DNA of 64,000 nt from Aquibacillus albus (lineage in GTDB: Bacteria > Bacillota > Bacilli > Bacillales > Amphibacillaceae): the NCBI RefSeq assembly GCF_016908325.1, contig NZ_JAFBDR010000006.1, positions 113,519-177,518 on the forward strand. Direction: 5' to 3'. The position numbers were made by a program, and so were the translations under genes. The notes under the pieces are model-generated. The model was not told the origin of the DNA. It saw only the letters and a program-made list of their open reading frames with translations, and did not search any database. How positions within the stretch are numbered: the stretch's first letter is position 1; the number at the start of each line of letters is the position of its first letter. This document shows, piece by piece, positions 47,876-56,623 of this stretch.

Positions 47876-48109
47876 TTATGTTAAATTTGACAGAATATGC
47901 TCGATACTGATTTGACCGAAATCTACCTCTTTCCCATCTATTTCAACAACTGGAATCATTAGCTGGTATTTTTCTAGTAATCGATCATCCGTATAAATGT
48001 CTATTTCTTCGAATGAAAAGGAGACCTCGTTCTTTAGGATTAATAGAAGCTCCTTTGCATCTTCGCATAATGGACAATTTTCTTTCGTGTACATAACCAC
48101 TTTCTTCAT
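47876..48109 (-). CDS. Glutaredoxin-family protein
   Basis: 77-residue thioredoxin-fold protein beginning MKKVVMYTKENCPLCEDAKE, with a CPLC redox motif and a cis-Pro in QLMIPVVEIDG. It resembles the DUF836/glutaredoxin-like proteins of Firmicutes. ATG 48109 has AGGAGG 5 nt upstream; the frame extends 55 codons upstream but only this start gives the fold. It is monocistronic and sits between cggR and the hom operon. Redox partner unknown. Confidence 0.85.
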   Translation of the reverse strand: MKKVVMYTKENCPLCEDAKELLLILKNEVSFSFEEIDIYTDDRLLEKYQLMIPVVEIDGKEVDFGQISIEHILSNLT

Positions 48110-48222
48110 TTTTGCCTCCTGATGATATGTGTTAGATAATTTAATTTTACTAATAATATTAATGAAATGGAAATAATTTGTATAGAGTACTTTATATGCA
48201 TTTGTATCGCTATTTGTGACAT

Positions 48223-48240
48223 CAAAGGGGTCAGACCCCT
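48223..48240. repeat. REP-like palindrome
   Basis: GGGGTCAGACCCC (48227-48239) is a perfect odd palindrome preceded by CAAA. The 11-mer CAAAGGGGTCA recurs at 63697-63707 beside the insertion sequence, so it appears to be a dispersed extragenic repeat. Confidence 0.5.
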
Positions 48241-48286
48241 CATCTACACGAAATCCGCGAGTCCGTAAAACCAAACTCCAAACGTT

Positions 48287-48318
48287 AAAAAACGCTCAGA
48301 TTTAATCTGAGCGTTTTT
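48287..48318 (-). terminator. Terminator after hom
   Basis: Perfect 13-bp arms AAAAACGCTCAGA / TCTGAGCGTTTTT with a 5-nt loop, followed on the minus strand by TTTTTTAACG. It ends the metY-acsA-hom transcript. Confidence 0.9.
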
Positions 48319-48350
48319 CTGTGCTAAACCCATAACATGATTCAGCAGAA

Positions 48351-49583
48351 TTAACCTACAGTACTTAAGCTTTTAATTTCAGAGAATTGGCTATTCATCC
48401 GGTAGTAGGCTACCCCTGGTTGATCCTGAACCACGCTTTGAACATCTGCTTCTGAAGCAGTTACTCTCCAGCAGGTTGTTGTACTTCCATCTTTAGAAAT
48501 TTCCCATTTATCTTGAATGGTTAGTGAATCTATTGAATCAGCCAGTCCTATGACGAGCCAATCTTCCAAAGCAGACTCACTTAACGATGTAAAAGAAACT
48601 GCACTCTCTTCATAAACATTTTCTTTTATTTGATAAATGTTAACTAAATCCTCAATAATAGCACTAGCAGTAGGAAGAGCTCCTGCGCCTGGCCCCTGAA
48701 GCTGTAATTGTCCAACAATATCTCCAGTTACCATTACCGCATTATCGACTCCATCAACCGAATATAAGGCATGAGAGGATGGCAGTACTACAGGTTCAAC
48801 CGCTAGTTTTACATCGCCATCTTCACTCACCAAAGATGCAACATGTTTTATTTTACACCCGATAGAATGTGCAGCAAGGATATCAACATCACGAACATTT
48901 CTAATCCCTCGATGGACGATGCTATCCCATGAAGGTTGTGTTCCAAATAATAGATCACTTAAAATCATTAACTTGTAAAAAGCATCCCAGCCATCAATAT
49001 CATTACTTGGATCAGCTTCTGCATACCCTTTTTGCTGTGCATCATAAAGTGCATCCTTGAAAGGCGTTTGATTCTCCGTTATATCTGTAAGAATATAGTT
49101 TGACGTTCCATTTAAAATCGCTTCTATTTTTGTTATTCTATTAACCCTTAACAAATGTCGAAGCGTACTAATGATAGGAATTCCACCCGCAACAGCAGCC
49201 TCATATTCTAATCTTACATGATTTTGCACTGCTTGCTTTTTTAATTCCTTGCCTTTGTTAGCTAATAACTCTTTGTTGGCAGTAATGACATGAAATCCCT
49301 TGTCTAAAGATTTTTTTACATAAGAATACCCCGGTTCAACACCGACAATTGCTTCGATGACCACATCTACATCAGGTATTTCTAACAAATCATCCATGTC
49401 ATCAGTAATCACTACATGCTGGTCTATCTTTCGTTTTTTATTTATATCATTCACTAAAACACCTACAATCTCTACTTTTTTACCAAGTAGAGATTGTAGA
49501 CGGTTCTGATGAGTTTGAATCGTTTGGTAAACACCTTCACCAACCGTTCCAAAGCCTAATAATACAATTTTTAAGCTGCTCAT
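48351..49583 (-). CDS. hom: Homoserine dehydrogenase
   Basis: Reduces aspartate semialdehyde to homoserine, the precursor of methionine and threonine. 410 residues: NAD(P)-binding VLLGFGTVGEGVYQTI, VIEAIVGVEPG, catalytic region ITANKELLANKG, and ILNGTSNYILT with GYAEADPSNDIDGWDAFYKL. The C-terminal part after about residue 340 looks ACT-like but diverged. It starts 10 bp after acsA, so it shares the SAM-riboswitch operon. Not clustered with thrC/thrB here, which fits a methionine-dedicated role. Confidence 0.93.
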   Translation of the reverse strand: MSSLKIVLLGFGTVGEGVYQTIQTHQNRLQSLLGKKVEIVGVLVNDINKKRKIDQHVVITDDMDDLLEIPDVDVVIEAIVGVEPGYSYVKKSLDKGFHVITANKELLANKGKELKKQAVQNHVRLEYEAAVAGGIPIISTLRHLLRVNRITKIEAILNGTSNYILTDITENQTPFKDALYDAQQKGYAEADPSNDIDGWDAFYKLMILSDLLFGTQPSWDSIVHRGIRNVRDVDILAAHSIGCKIKHVASLVSEDGDVKLAVEPVVLPSSHALYSVDGVDNAVMVTGDIVGQLQLQGPGAGALPTASAIIEDLVNIYQIKENVYEESAVSFTSLSESALEDWLVIGLADSIDSLTIQDKWEISKDGSTTTCWRVTASEADVQSVVQDQPGVAYYRMNSQFSEIKSLSTVG

Positions 49584-49593
49584 ATTCCGCCTC

Positions 49594-51267
49594 CTACGCC
49601 TGAACTTTTTGAATCTCCCGTTCTTTTAATTTTCTACGAAGAATCTTTCCGCTGATTTTTGTTTTCGGAAGTTCATCAACAACTTCAATTTCCCTAGGAG
49701 CGGCGTGTGCCGATAAATTTTTTCTTACGAATAGACGAATTTCTTCGATTAATTCTTTTGACTCTTCATAACCTGTACGTAAAGTTATGAATGCTTTCAC
49801 TAATTCACCACGGACAGGATCTGGTTTACCGATTACTCCAGCCTCTGCTACGGCAGGGTGCTCAATTAATTTACTTTCAACCTCGAAAGGCCCAATTCTT
49901 TCACCAGCAGAGTTGATCATGTCATCATTTCTGCCTTGGAAAAAGACGTAACCCTCTTCATCCTGTAAGGCTAAATCACCAGAAATATACCAGCCTTCAT
50001 ATTTAAAATAAGAATTAAATTTGTCTTCATTTCCCCAAATTTCTTTCATTAATCCAGGCCAAGGAGTACGAACAGCTAGCTGTCCAACAGACCCTCTAGG
50101 TAATTCATTTCCTTCTTCATCTAATATTCCTACTGTTATACCTGGAAAAGCTCTACCCATTGATCCTGGCTTTATTTTCTCTGCTGGTAGGTTGACAATA
50201 AGGTGTCCACCTGTTTCTGTCATCCACCACGTATCATGAATTCGAAGCCCTAGATTCTTCCAAGCCCATTGAATAACTTCAGGATTTAATGGTTCTCCAA
50301 CACTTAAAATATGCCTTAACGATGAAAGATCGTATTTTTTAAATAAATCCCCTTGAGACATTAGCATACGAAAAGCAGTTGGGGCACTGTACCAAGTAGT
50401 TACCTTTAAATCTTGAATAAGCTGGTACCAGTTTTCAGCTTTAAAACGACCACCTTGAATAACAATTGTTGCACGATTTAGCCAAGGTGCAAATAAACCA
50501 TAAACACTACCAGTAACCCAGCCTGGATGCGAAGTACACCAGTACACATCATCTTCTTTGACATCTAGCACCCATTTTCCAGATTGGTAATGGTGGACCG
50601 TAGATCGATGTGCGTGTAATACACCTTTTGGCTTACCAGTTGAACCACTTGTGTAGTGAATAATCAGTCCATCATTTTCATCTACCCACTCAACGAAACT
50701 GTTTTCACTTGCTTCATAAGGGATATTTTCAATATCCTCCGCTAATAGAATCGTTTCTAGTGATGGGATATCCGATTGTGGAACCCGTTGAACTAGTTCT
50801 TTATCAGTAATTAGTACCGTACCTTTACAATCGTTTATTCTATCCTTCACAGCATCTTCCATGAATGCTTCGAACAGCGGCCCTGCAATTGCACCTATTT
50901 TTATTACAGCTAGAATTGCAATATAGCATTCTGGTGTTTTTGGAAGAAATACAAAGACTCGGTCACCTTTAACAACACCATTCTCCTTTAAAATACGGGC
51001 ATAGTGATCCGTCTTTTCTTTTACCTCACGAAAGGTTAACTCCCGTTGTTCATCACCATTTACGTAATAAAGAGCGATTTTATCTCCGAAGCCTTCATCT
51101 ACATGACGATCAATCGTTTCATACGCCGCATTTAGTTTACCAGTTTTTTGAAAGCTCAGCTCTTGTGCTGCACTTTCCCAATTAAATGATTTACTTACCT
51201 CAGTATAGTTTGTTAAATTATACGAACCTGAAATAGGTGAAATTGTTTTTGTTTCTTCCGCTGTCAT
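49594..51267 (-). CDS. acsA: Acetyl-CoA synthetase-like AMP-forming acyl-CoA ligase
   Basis: Activates acetate (or a short carboxylate) with ATP and CoA. 557 residues with the P-loop-like YTSGSTGKPKGVLHAH, DTWWMTETGGHLI, YISGDLALQDEEGYVFFQGR and the C-terminal acetylatable Lys in PKTKISGKILRRKLKE. It most resembles the AcsA of Bacillus. ATG 51267 has AAGGGGG 9 nt upstream. It lies 105 bp after the metY fusion and 10 bp before hom with no terminator visible on either side. Context suggests it supplies acetyl-CoA for homoserine acetylation. Confidence 0.9.
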   Translation of the reverse strand: MTAEETKTISPISGSYNLTNYTEVSKSFNWESAAQELSFQKTGKLNAAYETIDRHVDEGFGDKIALYYVNGDEQRELTFREVKEKTDHYARILKENGVVKGDRVFVFLPKTPECYIAILAVIKIGAIAGPLFEAFMEDAVKDRINDCKGTVLITDKELVQRVPQSDIPSLETILLAEDIENIPYEASENSFVEWVDENDGLIIHYTSGSTGKPKGVLHAHRSTVHHYQSGKWVLDVKEDDVYWCTSHPGWVTGSVYGLFAPWLNRATIVIQGGRFKAENWYQLIQDLKVTTWYSAPTAFRMLMSQGDLFKKYDLSSLRHILSVGEPLNPEVIQWAWKNLGLRIHDTWWMTETGGHLIVNLPAEKIKPGSMGRAFPGITVGILDEEGNELPRGSVGQLAVRTPWPGLMKEIWGNEDKFNSYFKYEGWYISGDLALQDEEGYVFFQGRNDDMINSAGERIGPFEVESKLIEHPAVAEAGVIGKPDPVRGELVKAFITLRTGYEESKELIEEIRLFVRKNLSAHAAPREIEVVDELPKTKISGKILRRKLKEREIQKVQA

Positions 51268-51372
51268 GTAAAGCATCCCCCTTTAGTTGCCATGTATGAT
51301 TTCTCAATGGGCTTTCCCTTGTGAATCATTTTTCTATCTCTTCAATTAACTATATTCTTTCGTTCTATAAAC

Positions 51373-53169
51373 TTAAATTTCACAAGCGTAAGTGGAAATC
51401 GTTCCTCTTAATCGCTGTGCTTCTTTATAAGTACAGCGGTTATGAACAACTTGCAATCCGCCTTTTCTTGCAATCTCGGCTGCTTTTGGTGAAACAACCC
51501 CTTCTTGTAACCAGAAAATTTTCGGCTTCACTTCTAGAGCTTCCTCCGCAATTCCAATTGCTGCTTCTGGACTTCTAAACACTTGTACAATATCAATCGG
51601 GAAAGGCACACTCTTAATATCTGGATAAGCCTTTTCACCTAGAATTTCTGTCTCTCTTGGGTTAACTGGAACGATTTTGTAACCAAGACGTTGCATCTTC
51701 CTAGCTAAGCGGTAACTTGGGCGAGCTTCCTTCCCGCTCAAACCAACAATTGCCAGTGTCTTTTGTCTTGTTTTTTCTTCTCCATCCTCCTGCACACGTT
51801 CATATGGAGAATTTAGTGCCCAACGAATGACACCTTCATCATTAATAACAATTTCTTCATCTTCACCATTAGATATTCCAGTTGCTTTTGCCAATGCTTG
51901 GTTTAAATCGTTTGAAATATCTCGTACTGATTCAATTCCAACGGACAAACGAACCAATTCTTCTGATACTCCAGTCTCATCCAGCTGTTCTTTTGTTAGC
52001 TGTTGGTGTGTAGTGGAAGCAGGGTGAATAATTAGTGATCTTGCATCCCCTACGTTTGCTACGTGAGACCAAAGTGAAACGTTATTGATTAAATCTCTTC
52101 CGGCATCACGGCCACCTTTAATACCGAAGACAATCATAGAACCAAATCCATTATTTAAAATTCGTTTAGCCAGCTGATGAGATGGATGATTTCCAAGTCC
52201 TGGATACGATACCCACTCTACTGCTGGGTGATTTTCTAAGAATTCCGCTAATTCTGCCGCATTGTTATTATGTCTTTCTACACGTAGGTGCAATGTTTCT
52301 AACCCTTGTAGTAATTGGAATGCGTTAAATGGACTTAGCGCTGCCCCAAAGTCTCTCAACAGTTGGACGCGAACCTTTGTAATAAACGCCAATGTTCCGA
52401 AATCTACTGCATAACGGATTCCGTTATAGCTTTGGTCTGGCTCCGTAAATGCAGGGTACTTTTCTGAATTCCAGTTAAAGCGTCCGCCATCTACAATTAC
52501 TCCACCAATCGATGTACCATGACCGCCAATCCATTTTGTAGCAGAGTGAACAACGATATCTGCACCTAGTGTAATTGGTTTGCATAAGTATGGAGTAGCA
52601 AAAGTATTATCAATGATTAATGGAACTCCAGCATCATGAGAAATATCCGCTACTGCTTCTACATCTAATACTTGTAAGCCTGGGTTTCCAATAATTTCGC
52701 CAAATACTGCTTTTGTTTTATCTGTAATTGCTTCACGGAAGTTATTTGGATCATTCGGATCAACAAACTTAACATTGATTCCATATCTCGGTAGTGTAAC
52801 TGCGAATAAGTTATAGGTTCCACCATAAAGGTTTACAGCAGCTACAATTTCATCTCCAGCACTTGCTAGGTTTAAAATTGATAGAGTGATAGCTGACATA
52901 CCAGAAGAAGTTGCTACCGAAGCTACCCCGTCCTCAAGAAGAGCCATTCTTTTTTCAAATACGTCTACTGTTGGATTCCCAATTCTTGAATAAATATTTC
53001 CTGGCTCATCTAATGCAAAAAGTCTTTCTGCATGCTCTGTATCATGGAATACATAAGAAGTTGTTTGATAAATTGGCACTGCTCTAGAACCTGTTGTTGG
53101 ATCTGGTGCCTGACCTCCATGTAATGTTAATGTTTCAAGATCGTACGTAGTATTCGTTGGTTTAGTCAT
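51373..53169 (-). CDS. metY: O-acetylhomoserine sulfhydrylase fused to a CoA-binding domain
   Basis: 598 residues. Residues 1-430 are a Cys/Met-metabolism PLP enzyme that makes homocysteine from O-acetylhomoserine and sulfide: LETLTLHGGQ start, PLP-Lys212 in VVHSATKWIGGHGTS, and LIIHPASTTHQQLTKE. A linker (430-465) leads to a C-terminal CoA-binding (Rossmann, CoA_binding_2) domain (about 468-598) with LAIVGLSGKEARPSYRLARK, VPVNPRETEILGEKAYPDI and IFWLQEGVVSPKAAEIAR. The fusion is uninterrupted, so it is not a frameshift. RBS AGGAGG. An S-box riboswitch with terminator precedes it. The bound CoA ligand and role are unknown. Confidence 0.93.
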   Translation of the reverse strand: MTKPTNTTYDLETLTLHGGQAPDPTTGSRAVPIYQTTSYVFHDTEHAERLFALDEPGNIYSRIGNPTVDVFEKRMALLEDGVASVATSSGMSAITLSILNLASAGDEIVAAVNLYGGTYNLFAVTLPRYGINVKFVDPNDPNNFREAITDKTKAVFGEIIGNPGLQVLDVEAVADISHDAGVPLIIDNTFATPYLCKPITLGADIVVHSATKWIGGHGTSIGGVIVDGGRFNWNSEKYPAFTEPDQSYNGIRYAVDFGTLAFITKVRVQLLRDFGAALSPFNAFQLLQGLETLHLRVERHNNNAAELAEFLENHPAVEWVSYPGLGNHPSHQLAKRILNNGFGSMIVFGIKGGRDAGRDLINNVSLWSHVANVGDARSLIIHPASTTHQQLTKEQLDETGVSEELVRLSVGIESVRDISNDLNQALAKATGISNGEDEEIVINDEGVIRWALNSPYERVQEDGEEKTRQKTLAIVGLSGKEARPSYRLARKMQRLGYKIVPVNPRETEILGEKAYPDIKSVPFPIDIVQVFRSPEAAIGIAEEALEVKPKIFWLQEGVVSPKAAEIARKGGLQVVHNRCTYKEAQRLRGTISTYACEI

Positions 53170-53203
53170 TTATAATTCCTCCTAAAATGTTTCATTCTGT
53201 ACT

Positions 53204-53232
53204 AAAAAACCCTCTTCCTTAAGAAGAGGGTT
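53204..53232 (-). terminator. S-box expression-platform terminator before metY
   Basis: Arms AACCCTCTTC / GAAGAGGGTT with a 5-nt loop, then six Ts on the minus strand, 35 bp before metY. It is the OFF-state hairpin of the riboswitch. Confidence 0.9.
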
Positions 53233-53244
53233 TATATAAATCCT

Positions 53245-53365
53245 CCTCTTATCTACCAGGAAATTAATTTCCTGCAGGAATTAGCACCTTTTTAAGTTAG
53301 GCATATCTAACTTAATGGTTGCTGGGCTTCGTCGGGCCAGTCCCTCTGCCTCTCTGGATAAGAGA
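53245..53365 (-). ncRNA. SAM-I (S-box) riboswitch before metY-acsA-hom
   Basis: Minus-strand RNA with P1 arms CUCUUAUC/GAUAAGAG, the core AGAGGCAGAGGGACUGGCCC, GACGAAGCCCAGCAACC and the AAGGUGCUAAUUCC motif of S-box aptamers. SAM binding favours the terminator at 53204-53232, so transcription of metY-acsA-hom proceeds when SAM is scarce. Confidence 0.97.
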
Positions 53366-53487
53366 TCCATATAATTATCTAATTATTAAAAAATTACTTG
53401 TTTTAATGTACTACGTATCGCAGTTTTTGTCAAAAGTTTTGTAAAATTCGACTATTTTCTAATATGATTGTTGCTTGAACTTTTTAC

Positions 53488-54576
53488 TTATAAATGATCA
53501 AGTTTTTCTTGAATCAGATGGCCCCATTTTTCAAACTCTACTAAAAAGCCATCATGCCCAAACTGCGTTTCAATTTCTTCAAAGGAGCTAGCCTTCCCAA
53601 TATTCTGCAAATAGTCAGTTAATTGCTTGAATTCTTTCGTTGGAAACAATAAATCTCCAGAATAACTGAATGCATATAAAGGCGCCTGGAAGTTTTCTGC
53701 TGCTTCCATCCAACCCCCTCGTTCTCTACCGATATCGTGCGTATCCATTGCTTTTAATAAATAGAGATAGCTATTCGCATCAAAACGCTTTGTCAATTTC
53801 TTTCCTTGATAATCAAGATAAGATTCTATTTCATAAGCAATTTCTTCATGTGATACACCAACAGGTCCACGCTGCTCTCTCCCAAACCGCTCATTAAATA
53901 AATCCCCTGAACGATACGTAATCATCCCTATCATTCTAGCCAGACTCAAACCATGTTCAGGGATAGAGTCTTTGGAATAATGCCCATTGTTCCATTTAGG
54001 ATCTTGTAAAATCGCTAAACGCGCAATATTATTAAATGCAATCGCATAATCATTCAAATATGGCGTTACTGCTAGTGGAAACAAACTATCCATTGCGTTT
54101 GGATAACAAATTCCCCATTCCAGCACTTGCATTCCACCTAAAGAACCACCCACTACTGCTTTTAAATGGTGAATTCCCAGCTGCTCTAGTGCAAGCTTTT
54201 GTGCATTCACCATATCTCTTATCGTCACAAAAGGAAAACTTGTTTGATATGGTTCTCCAGTTTCAGGGCTTTCACTTAACGGACCAGTTGAGCCATTACA
54301 ACCCCCTATGACATTAAAAGATATCACTTGGAATTTTTCTAAATCAATATAGCCACCGGGGTGAATTAATTTAGCCCAATAACCTGGGTCTTCATCGCTT
54401 CCTACAGCATTTTGTGTACCAGTTAATGCATGGCACACAAGGATAGCAGGGTTGTCTATTGATCCTACTCTTTCAAAAGCAAGTTCAACATTTCTAAGAG
54501 TCTTCCCTGACTCAAGCTGTAAATCACCGATAGAAACTGTTCCCGTATCCCTAGATAAGGCAACTTTCACCTTCAT
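53488..54576 (-). CDS. metX: Homoserine O-acetyltransferase
   Basis: Transfers acetyl from acetyl-CoA to homoserine, giving the substrate of MetY. 362-residue alpha/beta hydrolase fold: VCHALTGTQ oxyanion region, NVIGGCNGSTGP, nucleophile Ser145 in VVGGSLGGMQVLEW, and GHDGFLVEFEKW with the catalytic His near the end. I chose ATG 54576; a GTG five codons earlier overlaps the AAAGGTGG RBS. It has its own S-box and is followed by the second S-box of the metY operon. Acetyl rather than succinyl specificity is inferred from the metY partner and neighbouring acsA. Confidence 0.93.
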   Translation of the reverse strand: MKVKVALSRDTGTVSIGDLQLESGKTLRNVELAFERVGSIDNPAILVCHALTGTQNAVGSDEDPGYWAKLIHPGGYIDLEKFQVISFNVIGGCNGSTGPLSESPETGEPYQTSFPFVTIRDMVNAQKLALEQLGIHHLKAVVGGSLGGMQVLEWGICYPNAMDSLFPLAVTPYLNDYAIAFNNIARLAILQDPKWNNGHYSKDSIPEHGLSLARMIGMITYRSGDLFNERFGREQRGPVGVSHEEIAYEIESYLDYQGKKLTKRFDANSYLYLLKAMDTHDIGRERGGWMEAAENFQAPLYAFSYSGDLLFPTKEFKQLTDYLQNIGKASSFEEIETQFGHDGFLVEFEKWGHLIQEKLDHL

Positions 54577-54603
54577 AGGAAGCACAACCACCTTTCTTAT
54601 TAC

Positions 54604-54635
54604 AATAATAAAACCTCTCTGAAGATAGAGAGGTT
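54604..54635 (-). terminator. S-box expression-platform terminator before metX
   Basis: Arms AACCTCTCT / AGAGAGGTT with a 6-nt loop and a TTTTATTATT tail on the minus strand, just before the metX RBS. Confidence 0.85.
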
Positions 54636-54651
54636 AATACTTTATATTATC

Positions 54652-54762
54652 TCTCTTATCTTCCAAGCACTTTGCTTAGCAGGAATTGGCACCTTTTTAA
54701 GTCATAGACTTAATGGTTGCCGGGCTTCATTGGGCCAGTCCCTCCACCTCTCTTGATAAGAA
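54652..54762 (-). ncRNA. SAM-I (S-box) riboswitch before metX
   Basis: Minus-strand RNA with P1 arms UCUUAUC/GAUAAGA, core GAGGUGGAGGGACUGGCCC, AAUGAAGCCCGGCAACC and AAGGUGCCAAUUCC. Same architecture as the copy before metY but with a shorter P3/P4 region. Confidence 0.97.
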
Positions 54763-54946
54763 CGTTATTATTCACTTTTATTTGATTATGAAACAGGTCA
54801 CTTTATATATTAACAAGAAGTCTAGCATGGCAGATGCATACTGTCAATACAAAAAAAGTGTATGAGTAACTTCTATAATATACTTAATGGTAATACCAAA
54901 TAATCCAAGGGTGAGAAACACTCTTCCTTGTCTTTTTCTAAGTAAG

Positions 54947-55019
54947 CGCGCCCGGAGGGATTCGAACCCCCGACTCATGGTACCGGAAACCATTGCTCTA
55001 TCCCCTGAGCTACGGGCGC
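54947..55019 (-). tRNA. tRNA-Arg (CCG)
   Basis: 73-nt cloverleaf on the minus strand: acceptor GCGCCCG/CGGGCGC, D-arm GCUC...GAGC, anticodon stem AUGGU/ACCAU with loop UUCCGGU (anticodon CCG), and T-loop GGUUCGAAUCC. CCA is not encoded. Its place near clpP matches B. subtilis trnQ. Confidence 0.97.
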
Positions 55020-55424
55020 AAATATATAATTATTGAAATGGTTTTAAAATAGGACAAAAATTATTATAACTGATAATAGCGACAATTTCAAATGGACCTA
55101 ACAAATTCCTACTTTTATTACATTATATAGAGGAATTATCTACACTTATGTCAAAGATATCTGTAGTGTCCTTTAACTTGAGTACAAGCATAACAGATAG
55201 GATACTAACATACATTCTAGATGTGATAGGAGGCGTACCAATAGGGTTAATTGTTCTGAAAGGTTTATTTCAACTAAAAACGGGAAACGATAGAATTAGG
55301 TATTTGAATGTTGTACGTTGATTATTATTTTTAATCAATTCTCTATTCCATAAATAACGTATATTAAGTGTAAAAAGCCTTAAATCTTCACGTCTAGCCT
55401 TTACATAATAAGCAATGTGTTTTG

Positions 55425-55441
55425 TTTGACCTTTATTGACC
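55425..55441. promoter_or_regulatory. CtsR operator before clpP
   Basis: TTTGACCTTTATTGACC is, on the opposite strand, GGTCAATAAAGGTCAAA, a tandem heptad fitting the CtsR consensus RGTCAAANANRGTCAAA with one change. It overlaps the -35 box, so CtsR would repress clpP until heat stress. Confidence 0.9.
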
Positions 55442-55454
55442 AATTAGTTAATAT
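55426..55454 (+). promoter_or_regulatory. clpP promoter
   Basis: TTGACC (55426-55431) and TAATAT (55449-55454) are 17 bp apart, a sigma-A type promoter covered by the CtsR box. Confidence 0.75.
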
Positions 55455-55511
55455 GAAAGTAGTTAGTCATCCTAATCGATGACATAACGATTACAAAGGA
55501 GGAAATTTCAA

Positions 55512-56102
55512 ATGAATTTAATACCAACAGTTATTGAACAAACAAACCGCGGTGAACGTGCATATGATATTTACTCAAGACTTTTAAAAGACCGCATTAT
55601 CATGCTAGGAAGCGGGATTGATGATAATGTTGCGAATAGTATCGTCTCCCAGTTACTTTTCCTAGCTGCAGAAGATCCTGATAAAGACATTTCTTTATAC
55701 ATTAATTCGCCGGGTGGATCCATTACAGCTGGTATGGCTATATATGATACCATGCAATTCATTAAGCCGAATGTCTCAACAATCTGTATTGGTATGGCAG
55801 CTTCCATGGGTGCATTTCTATTATCAGCTGGTGAGCAAGGCAAGCGTTATGCCCTACCAAATAGTGAAGTAATGATTCACCAACCACTTGGTGGAACACA
55901 GGGGCAAGCAACAGATATTCAAATTCATGCAAAACGAATCATTGAAATGCGTGAAAAATTAAACAAGATTCTTTCTGAACGTACTGGTCAGCCTTTAGAT
56001 GTAATTGAGCGTGATACAGAACGTGACAACTTTATGTCAGCTCAAAAAGCAAAGGAATACGGCTTAATTGACAAAGTAATGGAGAAAAAAGCAACAGAAT
56101 AA
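55512..56102 (+). CDS. clpP: ATP-dependent Clp protease proteolytic subunit
   Basis: Serine protease that degrades unfolded, regulatory and SsrA-tagged proteins with ClpX or ClpC. 196 residues with Ser98 ([14 protein letters not shown]), His123 ([11 protein letters not shown]) and Asp172 (ERDNFMSA) in the standard triad numbering. Strong RBS AAAGGAGG. Monocistronic, CtsR-controlled. Confidence 0.98.
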   Translation: MNLIPTVIEQTNRGERAYDIYSRLLKDRIIMLGSGIDDNVANSIVSQLLFLAAEDPDKDISLYINSPGGSITAGMAIYDTMQFIKPNVSTICIGMAASMGAFLLSAGEQGKRYALPNSEVMIHQPLGGTQGQATDIQIHAKRIIEMREKLNKILSERTGQPLDVIERDTERDNFMSAQKAKEYGLIDKVMEKKATE

Positions 56103-56139
56103 AAAAATGCTCTTACAAATCCATTTATAAAAGGGAGAC

Positions 56140-56185
56140 AAAAGGTCTAATCTGTTCGATGAATAAGATTAGACCTTTGTTATTT
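56140..56185 (+). terminator. Terminator after clpP
   Basis: Arms AAAGGTCTAATCT / AGATTAGACCTTT with a 12-nt loop, then GTTATTT. It lies 37 bp past the stop, between convergent clpP and crh. Confidence 0.8.
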
Positions 56186-56200
56186 ATGTCAAACCTTAAC

Positions 56201-56455
56201 CTATTGTTTTGTAACAAAATTACTAAGCTCATCAATTGCAACTTGATCATCTGCTCCATCTGCAATAATTGTAATTTCTTCTCCTGAAGCTATTGCCAAA
56301 CTCATTAATCCCATAATGCTTTTTGCATTAATACGTTTCTCGCCTTTTTCAATAAATAATTCAGATGTAAAATTATTTGCTCTTCGTACAAACTCTGCTG
56401 CCGGCCTTGCTTGAAGACCACTATCAATCGTGACAACTACCGATTTCTCGACCAA
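56201..56455 (-). CDS. crh: Catabolite-repression HPr-like protein Crh
   Basis: HPr paralogue that cannot carry PTS phosphate but is phosphorylated at Ser46 and acts as CcpA corepressor. 84 residues; from TTG 56455 the numbering places Gln at 15 (SGLQARPAA, replacing the HPr His) and Ser at 46 (NAKSIMGLMSLA), exactly as in B. subtilis Crh, which supports this start. GGAGA lies 7 nt upstream. Last gene of the yvcI-rapZ-yvcK-whiA-crh cluster, after a stem-loop. Confidence 0.95.
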   Translation of the reverse strand: MVEKSVVVTIDSGLQARPAAEFVRRANNFTSELFIEKGEKRINAKSIMGLMSLAIASGEEITIIADGADDQVAIDELSNFVTKQ

Positions 56456-56512
56456 TAAACATTCTCCTCTCTCATCCCACGCAAAAGAAAGCGCTATCAT
56501 TTATGTTTTTTT

Positions 56513-56549
56513 AAAAAGCTCTCTTCAAAAATATGTAAGAGAGCTTTTT
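56513..56549 (-). terminator. Stem-loop between whiA and crh
   Basis: Perfect arms AAAAAGCTCTCTT / AAGAGAGCTTTTT with an 11-nt loop lie 75 bp past whiA and 58 bp before the crh start. It could reduce crh relative to upstream genes, or end their transcript if crh has its own promoter. Confidence 0.75.
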
Positions 56550-56623
56550 ATTATTATATCACGGAAAAAACAAAAACTACAACGCTGATGAAAATAAGTA
56601 CAAGCATTTTTCAAAAAATTTTT

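Larger units (their letters stand above)
55020..55511. other. 492-bp gene-free region before clpP
   Basis: AT-rich spacer between tRNA-Arg and clpP. Only the clpP promoter and CtsR box in the last 90 bp are recognisable; nothing else is supported. Confidence 0.6.

Noticed and set aside
48110..48274. Upstream extension of the glutaredoxin-like gene
   Set aside because: The added 55 residues cross the REP-like palindrome, have no fold and no RBS, while the ATG at 48109 has a good one.
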